Part shown: one piece after another, positions 32,688 through 43,275 of the stretch
Layout of the letters: every line of letters begins with the position of its first letter
Numbering within the stretch: the first letter of the stretch is position 1
Assembly: GCA_033439795.1 (NCBI GenBank)
Contig: JAUTDP010000001.1
Span: 4,216,001-4,280,000, forward strand
DNA: 64,000 nucleotides
Direction of reading: 5' to 3'
Source: Sordaria brevicollis
Lineage: Eukaryota; Ascomycota; Sordariomycetes; Sordariales; Sordariaceae
Program-made: the position numbers and the translations under genes
The notes under the pieces: model-generated
What the model saw: the letters and a program-made list of their open reading frames with translations, nothing else
What the model was told of the DNA's origin: nothing
The model's database searches: none

Positions 32688-35600
32688 ATGCCGGGGTTGG
32701 CGCGAAAGGTGCTGGTATGCGCCGCTGTTGACGGCCTTATCCTACAACCTCTCCACTCCAAGAAAGATCAGCAACGCCCTTCACCTCTGATCAAGATCAA
32801 ATATGGAACTGCCTCGGTGTCGCATGCTTCTAGAGACTCAGTACCCGAACTATCGGACCCCGACTCATCCTTCGAAGCGTTTGGCATTGTCGGTTAGTCT
32901 TTGCGCGCCCCTAGGAACCTTTGCACTTTGCGACATCGTGGCTGATTATTGGCGCAACTCACAGGCATCCTTACCGTATTCCGATACAGCTACCTCATCT
33001 CCATTACCGGCCGCCAGCAAATCGCCCAGATCCGCGGTAACCCCATCTATGTCGTAACCGAAGTAGCCCTTACGCCGTGTACTTCGCAAAACGATGCCGC
33101 CGAGGCAGTCGCAAAAACCGCCCTAGCCCTCAGCAACCGTGAGGCAGCCCACTCGGACGATGACACGGCCAGCGAAGACGACGCCCCGAGGGATTCCGGC
33201 AGTAACGATGAAGCGATCGACGATGTCCTGGATCCGACCGAAGAAGAGGAGTCGTCGGGAGAAACAGGCCTTAGCGCCGTTGCGCGTAGCAGTGTCGCGC
33301 AGGATGTCATTGCACGCCGGGGAAGCTATGGTCGTTTTGCGAAGAGCTGGTTTAGTCGCTCAGGTTGGACCATGGACCAAAAAAGGAACATGGGCCTCAG
33401 CGCAGAGCAACTCGAAAGGGCCAATGCAAGCAAGTCTGCTGAGGCCAAGAAGGGCTCAGATGCTGCGAAGCGCGTACCTCGCAAGTTCCCTTTGCCAAGT
33501 GACGCCGTCGAGAATGACTCGGCTGCAGTGAGCTTATTGCCAAAGTTGCTCCGGACCACCCAGATCTTGTTTGGCTCGAGTCGTACCTTTTACTTCTCGT
33601 ACGACTACGATATTACCCGAAGCGCAGCCAACCCGGCGCCCCCTGGCACGCCCTCGGTACCGCTGGTCAACCATGTCGACCCGACTTTCTTCTGGAACAA
33701 GAATGTCATGCAGCCGTTTATTGATGCCGGTGTGGACTCTTTGGCTCTACCCCTTATGCAGGGTTTTGTAGGCCAGCGTACATTCACCGTTGACAGTAAT
33801 CCGCCGCAGGTCGATGATGGGGCTAAAGACTCACTCGAGATGAAGGACATGGACCGTGATAAGAAGCCCGAGGCTTCCACTGGTGCGGAGGGTGAGTCTG
33901 AGGAAGCACGTCCCACGGAGAAGAAGTTTGACATTACCGTCATCTCCAGAAGGTCAACCAAGAGAGCCGGTCTAAGATACCTTCGTCGTGGCATTGACGA
34001 AGGGGGCAACGTTGCCAACTGTGTTGAATCTGAGCAAATCCTCTCTCCTACTGAAGGGAGGGATGACCCAGACGCCAGGGTCTACTCCTTTGTTCAGATC
34101 AGGGGCAGCTTTCCGGTGTTTTTCACGCAGTCTCCATACTCCCTGAAGCCAGCACCAGTTCTACAACACTCATCCGAAACCAACTATGCGGCACTCAAGA
34201 AGCATTTCGAATGGCTTAGGTCAAAGTACGGGCTGATGCAATGTGTCAACCTCGTGGAAAAGCATGGCGTTGAGGCGCCAATAGGACAGCGGTACGAGGA
34301 GAACATCAAGCGGCTCAACGAGGAAGAAGCCAAGTCCGAGGATGAGCAAATTGCATTCGAGTGGTTTGACTTCCATCACGTCTGTCGCGGGATGAAGTTC
34401 GAGAACGTATCTGTTCTTCTGGAGACTTTGGGTCCCAGACTTGAGAAATGGGGAAGCACAGTCATTGTGAACGATGAGATCAAAACCCAACAGCTGGGTG
34501 CCTTCAGAACGAACTGCATGGATTGTCTTGACCGCACCAACGTCTGCCAGAGCTCATTTGCCAAATACATGTTGGATGCCCAGCTTAAGGAGATGGGCTT
34601 CGACATGAACCTGCAAAAGGACCAGGAGAACGCCTGGTTCAACACTCTCTGGGCTGATAACGGAGATGCGATTTCCAAGCAGTATGCCTCCACGGGCGCA
34701 ATGAAGGGTGACTATACACGGACTCGGAAGAGGAACTACCGCGGAGCCTTGACGGATGCGGGCTTGTCTTTGACGCGCTTGTTCAATGGGTAAGCCAAGC
34801 TTTTCGAATATCATGGCAACCGTAAGATGACAAACTAACTGGACGATCTGGCAGCATGTTCAACGACTTCTTCCTCCAGACCACCATCGACTTCCTCCTC
34901 GGCAACGTAACCTCCCTAGTGTTCGAAGAGTTCGAGGCCAACATGATGACCAAAGATCCCGCCATGTCCATGCAAAGAATGCGGGAGCAAGCGATTGAGC
35001 TCTCCCAAAAGCGTGTCATCGCCGACGAGTCCGAAGAGTTCATAGGAGGCTGGACTCTCCTGACACCCAACGTGCCTGACACCATCCGCTCTTCCTCTTT
35101 CGAAGAAGCAGTTCTTTTACTCACAGACAAAGCCCTATATCTCTGCCGGTTCGACTGGAACCTTGACAAGGTCTCCTCCTTCGAACGTGTCGACCTGGCC
35201 CACGTTACCAAGATTAAGTTCGGCACCTACATCACCTCGACCATCTCATCGGCCCAGGTCGACGAGATGCGCAATGTAGGACTCATCGTCGAGTACAAGC
35301 CCGGTGTCACAGACATCACCCGCGTCAACACGCGGTCACTGTCCACCTCGGTGTCCGCTGCATCCAAGATGGGTAGGGAACCTACATCTGGCATCGACGC
35401 CGGTGAACAGGAACCCCAAGCGGCGAAGGATGCTGCTGCCGCTGCCATCTCCGAAGAAAAGCCAGCAGCATCCGCCGCAGCCCCTATAGCCGGCATCGCT
35501 GAGGGCATCGCGGGCTTCTTCACTCCCCGCTCTTCTACCCAAGAGCCGCCAGCACGCAAAATTGCCCTTAAGGCTCTTCACAGCATCACATCTGCCGCTG

Positions 35601-35863
35601 ACCCGATGGCTAAAGCCAAAGAAGACGAACCGGGTGCGATCACGAGACTTTCTGAGATGCAGCAGATCATTCTGATATCGTCGGAGATTGAGAGGCTGGC
35701 GATCAGGAGCCAGCCTAAGCTGCAGGCTGCCCTCAAAAAGGATGGGCAGGAGTCGAGTGGTCTGGTAGAGAAGGGCGATATCATTTCGTTGGCGGAGGCG
35801 AAGAAGAATACAGGATTGCTGGAGCAGTTGGGACATTCAATTAAGAAGATGGTTTGGGCTTGA
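32688..35863 (+). CDS. Sac-domain phosphoinositide phosphatase with hSac2 domain (INPP5F-like)
   Basis: Three exons: 32688-32892, 32965-34789 and 34855-35863, 1012 residues. The N-terminal Sac domain ends in the catalytic RTNCMDCLDRTNV motif (CX5R with Cys586 and Arg592), so the enzyme should be active. An acidic, Ser-rich insert (about residues 120-170, with SDDDTASEDDAPRDSG and EEEESSGETG) interrupts the early Sac domain. After the Sac domain comes an hSac2-type segment (FIGGWTLLTPN, LYLCRFDWNLDKVSSFERVDL). A C-terminal Ala/Glu-rich part follows. Human INPP5F/Sac2 with this layout is a PI4P phosphatase on endosomes; the fungal substrate is inferred by analogy only. Splices restore AFGIVGILTVFRYSYLI and RLFNGMFNDFF. 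Confidence 0.88.
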
Positions 35864-36187
35864 TTGGTGGACTCGGACTATTACAGATGGGAGCTTAAGT
35901 TTCTTGTAATCGGGATAGAGGCGTGGTGAAGTAAACACAGTACAAGAGCCCCGGAAATACCTTTTTTTTTTTTTTTTTTTCTTGCGCGGACGACGACTGA
36001 TTGGAGGATATCGGACGGATGCACAAACACACAGGCAGGATACCGTAGTTAGATTCATAACATACTAACATAACGAACAACCTTTTCAGAACACCTAAAA
36101 CGCCCATAAACCAACCACCCTGTAAGCACTTTTTCCAATCCAGATTACATTCCCATTTTCCCATCTCAGTGCTTCAACCCATCCCAA
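35864..36187. other. Convergent 3' region with poly(T) run
   Basis: Only 324 bp separate the stop codons of the Sac phosphatase gene and the rRNA methyltransferase gene, so both 3' UTRs are short or overlap. A run of about 20 T lies at 35962-35981. On the minus strand it is an A-run downstream of the methyltransferase stop. Confidence 0.5.
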
Positions 36188-37552
36188 TCACTCCTCATCA
36201 CTCTCCCCACCCTCCTCCTCACTATCAACCTCCTCCTCCCCCACCAACCGATACAAATGCAACTGATACCTCATATTCTCCAACGCAATCGGGTAATCCA
36301 GTCCCGCCTCTCCATTCCTCCCCTCCGCCAGCCTAAACCAACTTGACTTCCTCGTCTCCAACTTTTTCCACTTCTTCCCCTCTACCACCGCCGTAGGCTT
36401 ACCAGTCTTGGGGTCAGCAGCCAACAGCACCCGATCCAAAAGCCACGCCATGGGATACTTTTTGCTTTCCTTTCCGAGGGTAGTTTCCGAGTAAGAGCCT
36501 GGACTGTCCACCACGAGTAAGAGGGAACCGAGGGACAAAGAGGTGGTCATATCGAGGAGGAAGCGCGTTGTGGCGCCGATGCCGGAGGAGGTGAAGAGTT
36601 CGTTTAGGGTGAAGAGGAGGGTTACCAGCGTTGGGACGTCCTTCTTCTCGCCCAGTGCACTGACAATGCCCTGTGGGCCGAGCTCGAGAGCATCTTGTTG
36701 GATGAATTTCGAGGAAATACGAGAAGCGGGAGAAAGAAGAGGGACGTTGGCGGCTTTTGCTGCGGCGGAGGCGTATTTGGAGATGGGAGGGGTGGAAATG
36801 AGGGAGGTGTGGAGGGAAGTAATGAGGGGTGTATAAGGGGCGGAGTCGAGGAGGGTTATTGAGCTTGAGAGATTGGGGGTGATGGGGGTTTGTTGGTTGA
36901 GGAAGGAGCCGAGGGCGACGAGCTCGGCGGGGCCGCCGCCTATGGAGAGGATGTTGAGTTTGGGTACTGTCTTTTGGGAAGAGAGGGTGAGGTTGGCTGT
37001 TTGGGAAGCGAGAGCATCTTCCTCTTTCGTCTCGTCGGTCGTGGTTTTGGTTTCATCCTGAGTTTCTGGAGTGATCTCGGCCTTAACCTCCTCCTCAACG
37101 ATCACAGAATCTAAGTGCTGCCTAAGCCCGCTCAAAATAGACGAATAGCACAACGCTCTTGTCGGACTCCAGCGAGTCGCATACACAGCCAAGTGCTCAG
37201 CATCACCGAACGCCTTTGCGAACTCGCGCTCGTATAGGGCTTGCTTCACGGCTTGGAGGGTGGAGGTGAAGGTGTCGGAAAAGAGAACGTCGGAGAAGGT
37301 ATCCCTGAAGACATTGAGGATGATTTGTTGGTGTTTCTTGTCGATCTGTGGGAATGGCTCGTATTGTTCGTCTTCATCTTCTTCCCTGATTGTGTCTTGC
37401 TTATTAGCGGCTTGTTGTTGAGGTCGTCGTTGTTGGTTGCTGCCGTTGCGGTTGAGATTGCACTTGCGAGACCTGTGGGATGAAGGGCGGCGGGAACCTC
37501 CACCGTGGTTACCCTTGCCGTTGCCTTTGGCGGCACAGTTTCCTTGAACCAT
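36188..37552 (-). CDS. Bmt6-like 25S rRNA (uridine-N3)-methyltransferase
   Basis: A single minus-strand exon. I prefer ATG 37552 (454 residues, beginning MVQGNCAAKGNGKG) over the upstream in-frame ATG 37666, because a short Lys/Gly/Asn-rich opening is usual for these proteins. It belongs to the fungal family (Pfam Methyltransf_34 type) that includes yeast Bmt6, which methylates N3 of a uridine in 25S rRNA in the nucleolus. Seen are the DKKHQQIILNVFRDTFSDVL helix, the YATRWSPTRALCYSSIL motif, and the SAM-binding glycine loop LNILSIGGGPAELVALG. Later come LVTLLFTLNELFTSSG with a PGSYSE segment, and the KSSWFRLAEG / LENMRYQLHLYRL C-terminal signature. A Glu-rich tail ends the chain. The N-terminal 60 residues are basic and Gln-rich, suiting nucleolar targeting. 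Confidence 0.85.
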   Translation of the reverse strand: MVQGNCAAKGNGKGNHGGGSRRPSSHRSRKCNLNRNGSNQQRRPQQQAANKQDTIREEDEDEQYEPFPQIDKKHQQIILNVFRDTFSDVLFSDTFTSTLQAVKQALYEREFAKAFGDAEHLAVYATRWSPTRALCYSSILSGLRQHLDSVIVEEEVKAEITPETQDETKTTTDETKEEDALASQTANLTLSSQKTVPKLNILSIGGGPAELVALGSFLNQQTPITPNLSSSITLLDSAPYTPLITSLHTSLISTPPISKYASAAAKAANVPLLSPASRISSKFIQQDALELGPQGIVSALGEKKDVPTLVTLLFTLNELFTSSGIGATTRFLLDMTTSLSLGSLLLVVDSPGSYSETTLGKESKKYPMAWLLDRVLLAADPKTGKPTAVVEGKKWKKLETRKSSWFRLAEGRNGEAGLDYPIALENMRYQLHLYRLVGEEEVDSEEEGGESDEE

Positions 37553-39363
37553 TCTGGTAACTTGTTGAATTTGTTGTTGTTTGGTGTCTGGTTTTACTAC
37601 CTCTAGCTTTTCACTTGAAGTTCGAATTTGGCAACCCTTGGATTGTGTAAGTTTGTTGATATTCACACTATCAAATGCCGGCGGCAGCGATTAGCGCTGG
37701 ATGTTACCCCACCAAAATTATTCTTATCTTATCTGATCCAAAGCCCACTCGACCCTAACCCTTTGCTCATTGTCAGAGCTCTGACGTAGCTGACGATGCA
37801 GGGACTTCCATACCACCACATCTCACTCGGACTCTTCTCGGTACCGCACAGAGCATTGGAGTCAGGGTCCTGTTCTCTTCTTTGAAGAAACGTGCCTGAT
37901 AATATGCAAGGTCCGTGGCAAGATGGGCTGGTCTGAACTGAACTCTTTCTATCCCGCTGGTGTTCAAGTCCTTAAAAGTCCATCCGTGGGGGAACAGAGC
38001 TCGATGTGGGGAAGGATCCAAATTGGAGGGGTTCAAGTACTTGACACCCAAGCGACCAATCACCGTCGTTCGAGTCAATGGATGTCGCCGTTTTCGCAGT
38101 CCAACCACCAGATGATGGCGATATCGCCCGTGACATTGGTGAGGGAGTCTGGGATGCAACACGTTTGGACTCACTCGTACTCAGACCCAAGCACATGGAC
38201 GAAAGAGATCTGGCTTCCACTTTGTGAGATGTGACTTGTGGTACCTGCTTCCTGAAGTTCATTGCGCAAGGGACTTGTGAGCACAACCACATAGATGCAG
38301 GGCTTACCTCGACTTACATGACAGCCGGGCGCCAGCCATACAGACGGTAACCGTTTCTGGGAAACAATGTGGAATCATCTCAAGGGACCTGGGATTTGGG
38401 ACGGCTTCTGTGGCCTTGATCTGATTAATGTTCCACCCAAGTAAGTTCCCGCTTTAAACCGAGAACATCGGTTTCCGTCCCCGACAACAAAGCCAGGTCT
38501 GAGAGTTGATCAGAGCAGTTCGCCGCTTGGGATCGAATGTGTGTGTGTCGGTGTGTGCTTGGGCTCCCGGTTGCTGCGGATGGCGGATGGCACGGGAAAC
38601 AGACCGGCAGGCGAGAAGCTGTCTTTCACTGGCAGAGTCGGAGGTTGCATCCCAACAACCATTGGCATCCATCAATTCTTCACGGCAAGTTGCCATTTTG
38701 TCAGAGATCTCCGGCTTTTACCCCGGCGAGTGGCACTCTCAGGTGACGCAAGCGATTATCAGAAAACCCACTCCAAGCCTGAGAGCTCGGCCAGTTGTCC
38801 TCCGAAGCTAGGAAGAAGCATCATTCGCTGAGAACATCTTACCATCACAACTGAACAAAAGAAAAAGATATCAAAGTCCCAATTGACATGTAAAAGAAAA
38901 AAGATCCGCAAGGGGACCCTGATGTCGTCCCAACTTTGATGCATCGTAGCTCAGTTCCAGCTTCCAGGGCCTTTCTCGGCCTGTCAACGTTGGATCTGAA
39001 TTCGACAATTCGCTGGGTAAACTGGTGAACTCCACTAAAACAATTCATCCGGCGAACCAAATCAGCCAAATCGTTGCAGCACGGTACCCGGCCAGTAATG
39101 GGTGGGTTTCAGGTGGGAACCGCCATGGTCAACCGTGAGCGTGGATGACCGTGAAATAGGTTGAGCGAGCCGACTAGGGCGACTGTATAACTGTCTGGGG
39201 CGACTGTGTGGGGCCATACAAGTTCGATGCCAGTAATGCCAAGACCGCGAAGTTGAGCATTGATTTCGCGCGCCGCAACCATCACCAGAATCCTCATTTC
39301 AAGACCGCAACAACAACGCTCTAAACTCAGCCTTTTCGAAGGCATTTTTTCCCATTCACACGC

Positions 39364-39384
39364 GGGGGCCTCTCGCCGGCCCCC
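39364..39384. repeat. GC-rich hairpin inside the inverted-repeat element
   Basis: GGGGGCC (39364-39370) and GGCCCCC (39378-39384) are perfect reverse complements around a 7-nt loop TCTCGCC. The stem directly abuts the C-rich stretch leading into the telomere-like array. Confidence 0.7.
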
Positions 39385-39397
39385 TGCACCCCCGGAA

Positions 39398-39454
39398 CTA
39401 ACCCTAACTAACCCTAACCTACCCTAACCACTAACCTAACCCTAACACTAACCT
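39398..39454. repeat. Degenerate interstitial telomere-like (CCCTAA)n array
   Basis: Four exact CCCTAA hexamers (39402, 39412, 39422 and 39440) are interspersed with ACTAACCTA-type variants over 57 bp. Reverse-complemented this is TTAGGG, the telomere repeat of Neurospora and relatives. The spacing is 10, 10 and 18 bp, not the 6 bp of a true telomere, so the array is degenerate or was assembled as protein-binding boxes. Confidence 0.75.
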
Positions 39455-39978
39455 AGACTTTAGCTGAGACTTAGACATTGGGCTCCACACAGTCGCCTTA
39501 GACACTTACACAGTCGCCCTAGTCACCTCGGTTATGAGGCCGACAAGGAGGGTTGGAATCGGTGATGATGAGGCTTCAAAGTAGTCCGGGATATTGTTAC
39601 AGAGGTAAAAAGAGAAGCGGCAAAAGGTACATCTACCTCATGCGGTGGGTAGTGCCTGACCAGACATAGTCTAGTCCCGGTCAATTACCACACACCTACC
39701 CCACCTCTGGTTCAACAAGTGTCGAATAATCTTCCACCATCGATGAACGCTCGACTGCTCCTCCTGGAACTTTGACCCCCAACGTTCTCTTTGCTAGCCT
39801 GTGGTGTCCCTGTCATCGCTGCCAGGTGCTCGTCTGATACCGTGGACATTTAACTCGACCCCGCCTCCCAGTTCCTGTCTTTATTTGTTTCTTCTTCTCT
39901 TCTCTTGCTTCTGCAAATTCTCTTCCTTGATACCCTCTTCCCATCCCATACCCGACATCTTTGTCCAGAATCGCAAAC

Positions 39979-42601
39979 ATGTCGTCCTTCAACGAGACTG
40001 ATCAGCTCGCCATCAACACCATCCGTGTGTTGGCTGTAAGTTGCTACCCATGTCCTGTGTTTTGCGCTGCTTCTTCTCCAAAATCCCAACAAAGCCCGTC
40101 TTGCAATCCCCCGCGCCCCGGCATGGAGAAGAGCAAGATTTACCCCACTAAGAGTCATCATCGCGAGAACCAGTTTCTCGAGTGACAACCACCACGAGCT
40201 ATGGTTTTGCGATGATGGGCATTGGGAAACCACAGAAATCATCATGTCCTTGGACTGCATATGCTGACAGTTATTTCCTGCTCAGGCTGATGCCACCGCG
40301 CATGCCAACTCCGGTCACCCCGGTGCCCCCATGTAAGTTGCGCCGACAAGACAGCTTCAAGCTTCTGCTCCTCTCAAAGACAAAACAATGTGCTGACAAT
40401 CTCTATAGGGGCATGGCTCCTGTTGCCCACGTTCTTTTCAACCGTTTCATGAACTTCAACCCCAAGAACCCCAAGTGGCTCAACCGTGATCGCTTCGTTC
40501 TCTCGTAAGTGCACAATTTGCCCCGCGCCGAAAACGGAGCCTTAGCAAGCTCCATGGGAAGCAAGAATTTGACTGACAACCCTGCCACTGTTTTCCAGTA
40601 ACGGCCACGGCTGCATGCTCCAGTATGCTCTCCTCCACCTTTACGGCTATGCCCTCTCCATTGATGACCTCAAGGCTTTCCGCGTAAGTTTCCACTGTTT
40701 CTGGGCTTGGCGAAAGAAAGAATACACGAGGCTGACACTGTACCGCGCAAACAGCGTATCGACTCCATCACCCCCGGTCACCCCGAGGCTCACGACACCC
40801 CCGGTGTTGAGGTCACCACTGGTCCTCTCGGCCAGGGTATCTCCAACGCCGTTGGTCTTGCCATTGCCCAGGCTCACACCGCTGCCGTCTTCAACAAGCC
40901 CGGCTATGACCTTGTCAACAACTACACATACTGCTTCCTTGGCGATGGCTGCTTGATGGAGGGTGTCTCCGCTGAGGCCTGCTCTCTCGCCGGTCACCTC
41001 CAGCTTGGCAACCTCATTGCCATCTGGGATGACAACAAGATCACCATTGACGGTGACACCAACCAGGCTTTCACTGAGGATGTTCTCAAGCGCTACGAGT
41101 CCTATGGCTGGCACGTCCTCACCGTCGAGGATGGCGACCACAACCTCGACAAGATCGCCGAGGCCATCCAGAAGGCCAAGGAGGTCACTGACAAGCCTAC
41201 CCTTATCCAGCTCAAGACCACCATTGGTTTCGGCTCCAAGAACCAGGGCACCCACGGTGTCCACGGTTCTCCCCTCAAGGCTGACGATATCAAGCAGCTC
41301 AAGGAGAAGTTCGGCTTCAACCCCGAGGAGAGCTTCGCCGTTCCCCAGGAGGTCTATGACCTCTGCCACAAGGCCGCCGCCAAGGGCGCTGCTAAGGAGG
41401 AGGAGTGGAACCAGCTCTTCGCCAAGTACGCTGAGGAGTTCAAGGCTGAGCACGACGACCTCGTCCGTCGCCAGAAGGGTGACCTCCCCGAGGGCTGGGA
41501 GAAGAACCTCCCCGTCTACACTCCCTCCGATGCCGCTGTCGCTTCCCGCAAGCTTTCCGAGACCGTCCTCAACAAGATCTTCGAGGCTGTTCCCGAGCTC
41601 GTTGGTGGTTCCGCCGATTTGACCGGCTCTAACCTTACCAGGTGGAAGGGTGCTATTGACTTCCAGCCTCCTGCCACTGGTCTCGGTACCTATGCCGGCC
41701 GCTACATCCGCTTCGGTGTCCGTGAGCACGGTATGGGCGCCATCATGAACGGTATGGCTGCCTATGGCACTGTCATCCCCTATGGCGGTACCTTCCTCAA
41801 CTTCGTCTCCTACGCTGCCGGTGCCGTCCGTCTCTCTGCCCTTTCTCAGGTCCGCGCTATCTGGGTTGCCACCCACGACTCGATCGGTCTTGGCGAGGAC
41901 GGTCCTACTCACCAGCCTATTGAGGTCCTGACCCACTTCCGTGCCCTCCCCAACTGCATGGTCTGGCGCCCTGCCGATGGCAACGAGACCAGCGCTGCCT
42001 ACTATGTCGCCCTTACCTCCAAGCACACCCCCAGCATTCTCGCCCTCTCCCGCCAGAACCTTCCTCAGCTTGAGGGTTCCACCATCGAGAAGGCCATCAA
42101 GGGTGGCTACGTCCTCCACGAGGTCGAGGGTGCCGACATCACCCTTATCTCCACCGGTTCCGAGGTCTGCATCGCCATTGATGCCGTCAAGGAGCTCAAG
42201 GAGAAGCACAACATCAAGGCCCGTGTCGTCTCTATGCCCTGCATGGAGGTCTTCGATGCCCAGCCCAAGGACTACCGCCTCAGCGTTCTTCCCGACGGCA
42301 TCCCCTCTTTGTCCATTGAGGTCATGAGCACCATGGGCTGGGAGAAGTACTCTCACGAGCAGTTCGGTCTCAACCGCTTCGGTGCCTCCGGTGCCTACCT
42401 TGATGTCTACAAGGCAAGTTATCCTTTGACTCCCCACGTTGTACGTCTTTGCAGCACATTTGCTAACCTTCCCGCTCTTTACAGAAGTTCGAGTTCACCC
42501 CTGAGGGCATTGCCAAGCGCGCCATCGCTACCATCGACTTCTGGAAGGACGTCCCCAACATCCGCTCTCCCATCAACAGGGCTTTCACTCAGCTCATCTA
42601 A
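39979..42601 (+). CDS. tkt-1: Transketolase
   Basis: Six exons: 39979-40035, 40286-40332, 40409-40504, 40599-40683, 40755-42413 and 42485-42601, 686 residues. It moves two-carbon units between sugar phosphates in the pentose phosphate pathway, using thiamine diphosphate and a divalent metal. Features are the early [15 protein letters not shown], the TPP/metal motif around GDGCLMEG (residues 158-165) continuing to [11 protein letters not shown], the conserved [10 protein letters not shown], catalytic Glu419 in [14 protein letters not shown], and the C-terminal domain with LISTGSEV. The length equals other fungal transketolases. The last intron (42414-42484) uses a GC donor (AAG|GCAAGT); splicing gives [12 protein letters not shown]. 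Strong C-ending codon bias indicates high expression. A 17-A run follows the stop codon. Confidence 0.96.
42414..42484 (+). other. Predicted GC-AG intron in transketolase
   Basis: The donor reads AAG|GCAAGT, the textbook GC-donor context with perfect pairing to U1 at the other positions, and the acceptor is CTCTTTACAG. No nearby GT donor keeps the frame: GTTATC four bases downstream would shift it. The spliced product matches the conserved transketolase C-terminus. Confidence 0.8.
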
Positions 42602-43275
42602 GCAAAAAAAAAAAAAAAAAGTGTCGTTTTCGAATAATGGAAGAAAGGGAAGGATCGGGATACCTTGGTTCGGATTTATAAATAAGGAAACATTTAGGGC
42701 GCGGGTGACATTCTATGAAGGAAGAAGTGTCAGTCCACGCTTTAAGAGGGTTAGAAGCGGAAACAAATCCGCCGCCCTCATGATACGAATGTTATGAAAT
42801 TAGAATCCATTTGAAAGTTCACATAGCGTATGTAAAGGCATTGGAATTTGCTAGTCTTGGTGAAAAAGTAGTCGCGTAGTGTCAAGTTGGTTGTTTTGTA
42901 TCAACGGTGATGGGCAAGTACATATCGTAGCGAAGGGGGAGGGGTTGTCGTTGCCGTGACATTGAGAACCCCTGCGGCTCGCTAAACCGGACACCCCTGC
43001 CAGTCAATGTTAGTGGCGGCAACCAGATGCCAGCTGGCCGCTCAGACGCTGTGGCAGCTCCCCTAGCATGTTGCCGGCGTTGCGACAGCTTGCGAAGCTA
43101 CAACACCCAATCTAGACAACAACCTGACCTGTTTTCTTGCTTCATCAATCCAGAAGCTCGTCCAGTCATTGGCGTTCAACCTCATAAATCCTACGATTAT
43201 TTCAAATCTGTCTAGCCCTGGCGGACATATCTCTAAGATCAGATCTCATCAGCAACAACTCAGAGCTAGCTCACT
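42602..43275. promoter_or_regulatory. Intergenic region between transketolase and golgin-like gene
   Basis: A 674-bp gap between tandem genes. It begins with a 17-bp A-run (42604-42620) in the transketolase 3' UTR and holds the promoter of the next gene. Nothing else is distinctive. Confidence 0.4.

Larger units (their letters stand above)
39167..39529. mobile_element. 363-bp element with 49-bp terminal inverted repeats (MITE-like)
   Basis: The left arm 39167-39215 and the reverse complement of the right arm 39481-39529 align without gaps over 49 bp with 42 matches; five of the seven differences are transitions. Each arm holds two copies of GGCGACTGT spaced 21 bp apart (39178-39186 and 39199-39207; on the other strand 39510-39518 and 39489-39497), like paired binding sites. 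The interior has no ORF; it carries a GC-rich hairpin and a telomere-like array. No target-site duplication is obvious, so transposon origin is inferred, not shown. Confidence 0.5.
37553..39978. promoter_or_regulatory. Large divergent intergenic region, rRNA methyltransferase / transketolase
   Basis: This 2.4-kb gap is the second longest of the window. It carries the promoters of two divergent genes and, between 39167 and 39529, an inverted-repeat element with telomere-like repeats (separate entries). The last 250 bp before 39979 are CT-rich and leader-like (TTTGTTTCTTCTTCTCTTCTC). A GT-rich stretch is at 38536-38561. No gene is supported within it. Confidence 0.5.

Noticed and set aside
40647..42437. 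A 596-codon open frame antisense to transketolase
   Set aside because: Same cause: extreme codon bias of a highly expressed gene. Repetitive Gly/Leu/Val/Asp composition, no start context, no domain.
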